Origin: Bacteroidales bacterium H10
GTDB lineage: Bacteria; Bacteroidota; Bacteroidia; Bacteroidales; Muribaculaceae
Assembly: GCA_001701295.1 (NCBI GenBank)
Contig: DAAV01000073.1
Coordinates: 28,852 to 34,787 of the forward strand
Reading direction: 5' to 3'
DNA: 5,936 nucleotides
The translations under genes were made by a program, and so were the position numbers. Positions 1 to 3,852 of this stretch are shown in pieces; within the stretch, counting starts at the first letter, position 1; each line of letters starts with the position of its first letter. The notes beneath the pieces were generated by a model. It saw only the letters and a program-made list of their open reading frames with translations. It made no database searches and was not told the DNA's origin.

Positions 1-314
1 CGGAACTCGATATCCCGAGAATTGCAGAAATAGCGCGCGGTCTGCAACCCTCTCTGGAACTCGCGGAAAGCCTTTGGGCGGACAAGGATGTCCGGGAATC
101 GCGACTGCTCGCCACTTATCTGTTTCCATTGGAAGAGATGACTGAAGACTATTGCATGAGACTTGCCTCCGAAGTCATCACACAGGAAGAAGCGGACATG
201 CTTGCCTTCAGACTGCTTAAGAGAATGCCTTTCGCAAACGCTCTTCTATCGCGCATGCAGTCTGACCTGACATATGGACAGGCGGCGCGGGCTCTGCAGG
301 CTCATATTACATGA
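1..314 (+). CDS. C-terminal part of a probable AlkD/HEAT-repeat (DNA alkylation repair-like) protein, 5' truncated
   Basis: An open frame runs from the left edge (first full codon at base 3) to the TGA at 312-314, giving about 103 residues with no stop. The gene therefore begins outside the window, and the in-frame ATG at 129 is internal. The sequence is all-helical in character. It has a stretch of the form 'IPRIAEIARGLQPSLELAESLW', split by 'DKDVRESRLLATYLFPLEEMT', which matches my recollection of the small Bacteroidales HEAT-like proteins annotated as DNA alkylation repair (helix-LW-x-x-x-[IV]RE-x-[RK]-LLAT-helix). In AlkD proper this fold cradles damaged DNA and excises alkylated bases. 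Whether this short version is a glycosylase cannot be judged, because the N-terminal half is missing. It ends 113 bp before htpG on the same strand, with a strong hairpin in between, so co-transcription with htpG is probably limited. Family assignment is by pattern only; a generic HEAT/armadillo protein is the alternative. Confidence 0.6.
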   Translation, partial: ELDIPRIAEIARGLQPSLELAESLWADKDVRESRLLATYLFPLEEMTEDYCMRLASEVITQEEADMLAFRLLKRMPFANALLSRMQSDLTYGQAARALQAHIT

Positions 315-427
315 GTCTGACCATACTGAGCAATTCGGCACAATATTTGTTATAAAACTGTGGGGCGGTTTCTGACCGTCCCGCAGTTTTGCTTTTATAC
401 AATAGAAAATAACAAATTCATAATATT
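315..427 (+). promoter_or_regulatory. htpG upstream region, promoter not resolved
   Basis: This 113-bp gap contains the hairpin at 354-390 and an AT-rich stretch (391-427) immediately before the htpG ATG. There is no purine-rich Shine-Dalgarno sequence before the start, only an A/T-rich leader, as is usual in Bacteroidota. I looked for the Bacteroides -7 element (TAnnTTTG) and found only an imperfect match, AATATTTG at 342-349, upstream of the hairpin. TATACAAT at 396-403 resembles a generic -10 box, but that is weak evidence in this phylum. No CIRCE-type inverted repeat (TTAGCACTC/GAGTGCTAA) is present, so HrcA control is not supported. Confidence 0.3.
354..390 (+). terminator. Strong hairpin between the AlkD-like gene and htpG, probable terminator
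   Basis: Bases 354-369 pair with 375-390 around a 5-base loop (370-374). The 16-bp stem contains two G-T wobbles and no mismatch. Its outer part is AAAACTG/CAGTTTT and its inner part is GC-rich. The right arm ends in TTTT, followed by GCTTTTATA, which resembles the U-rich tail of a rho-independent terminator. It lies 40 bases after the stop of the upstream gene and 37 bases before the htpG start, so termination of the upstream gene is the simplest reading. If the htpG promoter lies upstream of it, the same hairpin would sit in the htpG leader instead. Confidence 0.7.
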
Positions 428-2479
428 ATGGCAAAAGGTAAAATCGGGGTTACTACCGAAAATATCTTCCCCGTTATCAAAAAATTTCTTTACAGCGATC
501 ACGAGATCTTCTTACGTGAGTTAGTTTCGAATGCCATCGATGCCACACAGAAACTGAAAACTCTGGCATCGTTCGGAGAATTCAAAGGTGAACTCGGCGA
601 AATGAATGTGCGTGTAGCAATCGACAAAGAAGCCGGCACATTGACTGTATCCGATCACGGCATAGGCATGGACGCCGATGACATCGAGAAATACATTAAT
701 CAGATAGCATTCTCGGGTGCGGAGGAATTTCTTGAAAAATATAAGGATAACGCCAATTCCATCATAGGTCACTTCGGACTGGGATTCTACTCCGCCTTCA
801 TGGTATCAAAGAAAGTAATTATCCGCTCTCTTTCTTACAAAGAAGGTGCAAAAGCTGTGGAATGGACATGCGACGGGAGTCCGGAATTCGAAATGCAGGA
901 AACAGAGAAAACATCGCGAGGAACCGATATCATTCTTTATATAGACGATGACAACAAGGAGTTTCTGGAACAGACTCGCATAGACGCTTTGCTTAAGAAA
1001 TATTGCCGGTTCCTGCCGGTTCCGGTCATCAGCGGGAAAGTCCAGGAATGGAAAGACGGCAAATATGTGGACTCCGACAAAGACAATATTGTCAATTCCA
1101 CGGAACCTCTCTGGACAAAGAAGCCTACGGAACTCACAGACAAGGATTATCTCGAGTTTTATCATGAACTGCGTCCCGGAGAAGAAGATCCCATGTTCTG
1201 GATACACCTGAATGTGGATTATCCCTTCAATCTTACAGGAATACTTTATTTCCCGAAAATCAAAAACAATATCGATATCCGCCAGAACCGTATTCAGCTC
1301 TACTGCAATCAGGTATATGTGACGGATCAGGTAGAAGGCGTCGTTCCGGAATTCATGATGCTCATGCAAGGTGTCATCGATTCTCCCGACATTCCGCTGA
1401 ACGTGAGCCGCAGCTATCTGCAGGCCGACCAGCAGGTCAAGAAGATATCTTCCTATATCTCCAAAAAGGTTGCGGAGAAACTCGACAGAATGTTCAAGGA
1501 TGACCGCAAGTCTTTCGAACAGAAATGGAATGACATAGAGGTCTTCATAAAGTATGGCATGCTTACGGACGAGAAGTTCTACGAAGCCTCAAAGAAATTC
1601 TTCCTGCTCCGTGATGTCAACGACAATTATTACACACTCGATGAGTACCGCACTCTTGTCGAATCAGCTCAGACCGACCGTGAAAACACGATCATATATC
1701 TGTATGCCACCGACAAGACCGCACAATACTCATATATTAAAGCGGCAGAAGAGAAAGGCTATAATGTACTCCTTCTTGACGGTCAGCTCGACCAGCATCT
1801 TATCCATATGCTTGAGAGCAAGCTTGAGAAAATCCGTTTTGTACGTGTCGACTCCGACACCCCCGAACGTCTGATCGCGAAAAACGATGACAAGAGTGCC
1901 AATCTGTCTCCCCTCGAGGCAGACATAGTTACCGGCATGTTCCGCAGCCAGATGCCCGAGATAAAGGATACAAATTTTATTGTAGAATACACATCTCTCG
2001 GCAAGACCGACGCACCGGCGACTATCACTCAGAATGAAATGATGCGCCGTATGAAAGAAATGGCGGCTCTGCAACCTAGTATGAACTTCTACGGCTCCAT
2101 GCCAAGCATGTATGCATTGGTAGTCAATACCGAACAACCGGCTGTCAAAAAGATTGTCGAGGATGGTAAAGCCGCGCTTGAAAGCGAACTGTTACCGGTA
2201 CGCGCGGAAATAGAGACGCTCAACAATGAAATAGAGACTCTGCGCAAAGAGATGAATGAAAAGAAAGATGATACCGAGAAAGAACCTCTTAAGACCCGCA
2301 TAGCCGATAAAGAAAAGACTGTCGAGGAGAAACGTGCCGAAGAAGATAAACTCATCAAGGAATACGCCTCCACTCAGCCTGTTCTCAAACAGATCATTGA
2401 TCTCGCTCTTTTGCAGAGTGGATTGCTTAAAGGAGAAGATCTGTCGGCCTTTATCCACCGCTCGATCTCATTGTTATAA
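428..2479 (+). CDS. htpG: Molecular chaperone HtpG (bacterial Hsp90)
   Basis: This is a complete 683-residue Hsp90, a cytosolic, homodimeric, ATP-dependent chaperone that remodels client proteins, usually together with DnaK. The N-terminal GHKL ATPase domain (about 1-215) shows its signature elements: FLRELVSNAIDA (28-39, with catalytic Glu31 and Mg-binding Asn35), DHGIGM (76-81, with the adenine-contacting Asp76), the lid region GHFGLGFYSAF (114-124) and RGTDI (164-168). The middle domain (about 225-500) carries IRQNRIQLYCNQVYV (284-298) and LNVSRSYLQ (324-332), whose Arg328 corresponds to the gamma-phosphate-sensing arginine of Hsp90s. The C-terminal dimerisation domain ends with LIDLALLQSGLLKGE-like sequence near 656-670. 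Residues 577-645 are highly charged and heptad-like, a longer C-terminal segment than in the 624-residue E. coli protein but, as I recall, normal in Bacteroidota. The ATG at 428 gives the family's usual N-terminus (MAKGKIGVTTEN). The gene appears monocistronic, with hairpins on both sides. All key residues are present, so it should be functional. Confidence 0.98.
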   Translation: MAKGKIGVTTENIFPVIKKFLYSDHEIFLRELVSNAIDATQKLKTLASFGEFKGELGEMNVRVAIDKEAGTLTVSDHGIGMDADDIEKYINQIAFSGAEEFLEKYKDNANSIIGHFGLGFYSAFMVSKKVIIRSLSYKEGAKAVEWTCDGSPEFEMQETEKTSRGTDIILYIDDDNKEFLEQTRIDALLKKYCRFLPVPVISGKVQEWKDGKYVDSDKDNIVNSTEPLWTKKPTELTDKDYLEFYHELRPGEEDPMFWIHLNVDYPFNLTGILYFPKIKNNIDIRQNRIQLYCNQVYVTDQVEGVVPEFMMLMQGVIDSPDIPLNVSRSYLQADQQVKKISSYISKKVAEKLDRMFKDDRKSFEQKWNDIEVFIKYGMLTDEKFYEASKKFFLLRDVNDNYYTLDEYRTLVESAQTDRENTIIYLYATDKTAQYSYIKAAEEKGYNVLLLDGQLDQHLIHMLESKLEKIRFVRVDSDTPERLIAKNDDKSANLSPLEADIVTGMFRSQMPEIKDTNFIVEYTSLGKTDAPATITQNEMMRRMKEMAALQPSMNFYGSMPSMYALVVNTEQPAVKKIVEDGKAALESELLPVRAEIETLNNEIETLRKEMNEKKDDTEKEPLKTRIADKEKTVEEKRAEEDKLIKEYASTQPVLKQIIDLALLQSGLLKGEDLSAFIHRSISLL

Positions 2480-2537
2480 AACATATGCTCAGACTGCATA
2501 AGATTAATTCCTGACAAAAGGATGATCTTATTAAACC

Positions 2538-2577
2538 AAAGGGGAGACGCGTAGAATTATCCATGCGTCTCCCCTTT
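2538..2577. terminator. Bidirectional terminator between convergent htpG and the small secreted-protein gene
   Basis: AAAGGGGAGACGC (2538-2550) pairs perfectly with GCGTCTCCCCTTT (2565-2577), a 13-bp stem that can extend by a G-T and a T-A pair toward an apical loop of about 10 bases. It sits 58 bases past the htpG stop and 21 bases past the stop of the minus-strand gene at 2599. Each arm ends in a short A or T run on the outside, so the same hairpin can stop transcription arriving from either side, as expected between convergent genes. The U-tracts are short (three T, then TATATA on the plus strand; TTTGGTTTAAT on the minus strand). Confidence 0.8.
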
Positions 2578-2598
2578 ATATATAAAGTAATCGGTTTA

Positions 2599-2994
2599 TT
2601 ATTCCTGAACGGATTTGGAGATTGAGTTCTCATCTCCGATCATTATAATTGCAATATTTGTCTGTGGACTTTTGATCAGCAGAAAGGCTTCAGTTTCTGC
2701 TCCGGAAGGAAGCATCCATGCCTTGACGACATTCCCTCCCTCGTTTGAATTAAGAAACATAGTCACAGGTTCCGCAAATTTGATTTCCTGCGAGATTTTA
2801 TCTGCCACCTCCTCAGAAAGCATGGCAGTGGTTATAGACTTAAGACCCTCCTTCTCGATTTCCTCTGCAGGAGCATCCATAATCATAGTTGCAACAGGGC
2901 GTACATTATTATTAAAGAAATCAATCAGCGTACCGGCATTGATTGAAAGCCCTCCGGCCATGGCCAAAGCCAATGTCATTAAAATTTTCTTCAT
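2599..2994 (-). CDS. Small exported protein of unknown function, possibly DUF4252-like
   Basis: The encoded protein has 131 residues, reading from the ATG at 2994-2992 to the TAA at 2601-2599. A TTG lies three codons upstream (3003), but the ATG gives a textbook signal peptide: two lysines after Met1, a hydrophobic core ILMTLALAMAGGL, and a small-residue cleavage site near SINA (about residue 20). There is no lipobox cysteine, so the mature protein of about 111 residues is predicted to be periplasmic or secreted rather than a lipoprotein. The mature part starts with a short helical region, then a central segment 'LKSITTAMLSEEVADKI', then alternating hydrophobic strands ending in 'AFLLIKSPQTNIAIIMIGDE'. 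That last pattern recalls the C-terminal half of DUF4252 proteins, small Bacteroidales exported proteins of unknown role, but the usual N-terminal DUF4252 signature is not clear and the assignment is tentative. It is convergent with htpG and appears monocistronic, with a candidate promoter about 150 bases upstream. No catalytic motif or cysteine pair is visible. Confidence 0.85.
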   Translation of the reverse strand: MKKILMTLALAMAGGLSINAGTLIDFFNNNVRPVATMIMDAPAEEIEKEGLKSITTAMLSEEVADKISQEIKFAEPVTMFLNSNEGGNVVKAWMLPSGAETEAFLLIKSPQTNIAIIMIGDENSISKSVQE

Positions 2995-3045
2995 AAGGTT
3001 CAATATATTAGTGCGTTATCAATTAAGTAAGTGATTTTAAAACCT

Positions 3046-3077
3046 CATATATCAATTGCCTGTGCTTCTGATATATG
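3046..3077 (-). repeat. 9-bp perfect inverted repeat in the leader of the small exported-protein gene
   Basis: CATATATCA (3046-3054) and TGATATATG (3069-3077) are exact reverse complements separated by 14 bases. It has no T-run beside it and the stem is AT-rich, so it is unlikely to be a terminator. It lies 52-83 bases upstream of the ATG at 2994, inside the predicted 5' leader. It could be a weak RNA hairpin or a binding site for a dimeric regulator. In AT-rich DNA a chance origin is also plausible. Confidence 0.35.
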
Positions 3078-3144
3078 TTTAATCCGATCAATTACTTTAT
3101 CATTGTATCTTTCCAATTGAAAAGCAACAATCTATTTTATTTTA

Positions 3145-3152
3145 CAAATGTA
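3145..3152 (-). promoter_or_regulatory. Candidate -7 promoter element (TAnnTTTG) for the small exported-protein gene
   Basis: Read on the minus strand, the bases are TACATTTG, a perfect match to the Bacteroidota housekeeping -7 consensus TAnnTTTG. It lies in an AT-rich stretch in the intergenic region upstream of the minus-strand gene starting at 2994, so its position fits a promoter. I see no good -33 TTTG partner 19-21 bases further upstream. If used, it would start transcription near 3138 and give a leader of roughly 145 bases. Confidence 0.45.
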
Positions 3153-3186
3153 ATAAAAATTATCGAGAATTGCGCGTAGCCGAAAT

Positions 3187-3273
3187 AAGAATTTTGTAGG
3201 ATCAGTATGGGCAGATGTAAGCTGGGGAGAATTCTGGAGTTGGGACCCCAAAGATACATGAGTCCTTATCACG
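3187..3273 (+). pseudogene. Relic of a cytochrome c biogenesis gene (CcsA/CcmC-type WWD motif)
   Basis: In the frame whose codons include 3205-3207 (GTA), the plus strand reads VWADVSWGEFWSWDPKDT, then TGA (3259-3261), then VLIT. This is the tryptophan-rich WWD heme-handling signature of CcsA/ResC/CcmC proteins (family pattern: WA-N-x-x-WGxxWxWDPKE-T/V-W-x-LIT). The stop falls exactly where the conserved Trp after DPKET is expected, consistent with a TGG-to-TGA change. Intact CcsA is a multi-pass membrane protein that exports heme and ligates it to apocytochrome c in system II. Here the frame is open only from 3157 to 3258 (34 codons), has no start codon, and has no transmembrane helices around the motif. 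Only this most conserved core is recognisable, so it is a non-functional remnant. After the stop the similarity fades within a few codons. I see no second fragment of the gene elsewhere in the window. Confidence 0.75.
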
Positions 3274-3311
3274 CGTAATGCACTCTTACGCCTGAGATAA
3301 ACAAAGAGGCT

Positions 3312-3358
3312 AATAAAATATACGCTCGCGTCAGGCTGACACGAGCGTATATTTTATT
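3312..3358 (-). terminator. 17-bp perfect stem, terminator of the DUF805 gene
   Basis: Bases 3312-3328 and 3342-3358 are perfect reverse complements (17 bp). The 13-base interval can itself form a small inner stem (GTCA/TGAC). The hairpin begins 12 bases after the stop of the minus-strand gene ending at 3371. The outer part of the stem is A/T only, so each strand ends the hairpin with a T-rich run (ATTTTATT). This makes it a plausible terminator in both directions. There is no intact plus-strand gene to its left; the plus-strand function, if any, may have served the now-decayed ccsA-like gene. Confidence 0.75.
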
Positions 3359-3370
3359 TCCGTAAATAAT

Positions 3371-3760
3371 TCAATCCGCCATATTAGGCTCGGGACCATA
3401 TTCATTGCTTCCCGGATCAGAAGGCTTGCAGAACCATACAAGCAAAAGGATTGCTCCTGCCAGAGGTATAAGCGCGATAAAAATCCACCATCCGCTTTTG
3501 GAAATATCGTGAAGGCGACGGACAGATAATCCCAAACCGGGAAGGAGCAAAGCAAGAGACACAACTCCCTGAATGGCTGATACGACCGATGTCCCTGCCC
3601 CGAAGATACCAAGGATAAATCCAATTGCCATACCGAGTATAGCTGTAAAAAGCACATACCACCAATATTCCGAACGGGATGCACGACCGTTAAAATTGCA
3701 ATAATTCTGGGCAAGAGCCTTGTTTACAGCCTCGCCGAATGTAACTTGTCTCTGATACAT
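3371..3760 (-). CDS. DUF805 family inner-membrane protein
   Basis: The encoded protein has 129 residues and runs from the ATG at 3760-3758. DUF805 proteins (such as E. coli YhaH/YhaI) are small integral inner-membrane proteins whose biochemical role is not established. The family landmarks are all here: the amphipathic N-terminus leading to FNGRASRSEYWW (23-34), the RRLHD motif (81-85) followed by SGWW (89-92), and the C-terminal WFCKPSDPGSNEYGP (109-123). Three membrane segments are visible at about 33-54, 58-78 and 91-111. The loop carrying RRLHD separates the second and third, and the short hydrophilic tail is at the C-terminus. Length is typical for the family, with no truncation. It lies downstream of rpoC on the same strand, 92 bp after the rpoC stop, with the rpoC terminator in between. 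Its start is only 35 bases past that hairpin, so it either has a compact promoter overlapping the terminator or depends on read-through. No TAnnTTTG element is visible in that short interval. Confidence 0.93.
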   Translation of the reverse strand: MYQRQVTFGEAVNKALAQNYCNFNGRASRSEYWWYVLFTAILGMAIGFILGIFGAGTSVVSAIQGVVSLALLLPGLGLSVRRLHDISKSGWWIFIALIPLAGAILLLVWFCKPSDPGSNEYGPEPNMAD

Positions 3761-3795
3761 GATTCAAAAGTTTTGTGTTGTGGAATTATATAAAA

Positions 3796-3834
3796 AATGC
3801 CCGCCGTACCGGACTTGCCGGAACGGCGAGCATT
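3796..3834 (-). terminator. Rho-independent terminator of rpoC
   Basis: On the minus strand, the hairpin begins 18 bases after the rpoC stop. AATGC (3796-3800) pairs with GCATT (3830-3834), CGCCGT (3802-3807) with ACGGCG (3823-3828), and CCGG (3809-3812) with CCGG (3818-3821). There are two single-base mismatches and a 5-base loop. The A-run at 3792-3797 reads as six U in the minus-strand transcript, the last two overlapping the base of the stem. This GC-rich stem followed by a U-tract is a classic intrinsic terminator, ending the rpoBC transcript before the DUF805 gene. Confidence 0.88.
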
Positions 3835-3852
3835 GATTTATCATAACGGTCT

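Larger units (their letters stand above)
2995..3370. other. 376-bp AT-rich gap with no intact gene
   Basis: This is the longest stretch without an intact gene. From left to right it contains the leader of the minus-strand gene ending at 2599 (2995 to about 3138), including a 9-bp inverted repeat at 3046-3077. Next come a perfect Bacteroides-type -7 element on the minus strand (3145-3152), a short decayed ccsA-like coding fragment on the plus strand (about 3187-3273), and the 17-bp hairpin at 3312-3358 that closes the DUF805 gene. I see no tRNA, no small intact gene and no insertion-sequence end. A 6-bp hairpin, GCGTAA/TTACGC (3273-3278 with 3286-3291), is present but too short to interpret. 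Confidence 0.7.

Noticed and set aside
311..355. 14-codon ORF whose ATG overlaps the upstream stop (ATGA)
   Set aside because: ATGA overlaps often mark coupled genes, but this one ends after 14 codons inside the hairpin and has no recognisable content.
315..427. CIRCE or other heat-shock operator before htpG
   Set aside because: No TTAGCACTC/GAGTGCTAA-type repeat is present; the only strong inverted repeat is the terminator-like hairpin.
806..1369. 187-codon minus-strand open frame inside htpG
   Set aside because: It is antisense to the conserved ATPase and middle domains of HtpG. Its open length is explained by codon composition of the real gene.
3001..3003. TTG as the start of the small exported-protein gene
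   Set aside because: The ATG three codons downstream gives a canonical signal peptide (Met-Lys-Lys) and is the far more common start codon.
2615..3034. 139-codon plus-strand open frame opposite the small exported-protein gene
   Set aside because: It is the antisense shadow of a gene with a clear signal peptide. The plus-strand translation has no recognisable domain, and it would overlap the other gene almost completely.
3207..3278. 23-codon ATG-initiated ORF over the ccsA relic
   Set aside because: It is in a different frame from the WWD motif, is very short, and its sequence shows no signal peptide, membrane segment or known motif.
2995..3370. Insertion-sequence remnant in the gene-poor gap
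   Set aside because: No terminal inverted repeats, no target-site duplication and no transposase-like translation were seen. The only coding trace is the ccsA-like motif.
3331..3714. 127-codon minus-strand frame overlapping DUF805 in another frame
   Set aside because: DUF805 motifs are all in the other frame; this one starts within the terminator hairpin region and has no family resemblance.
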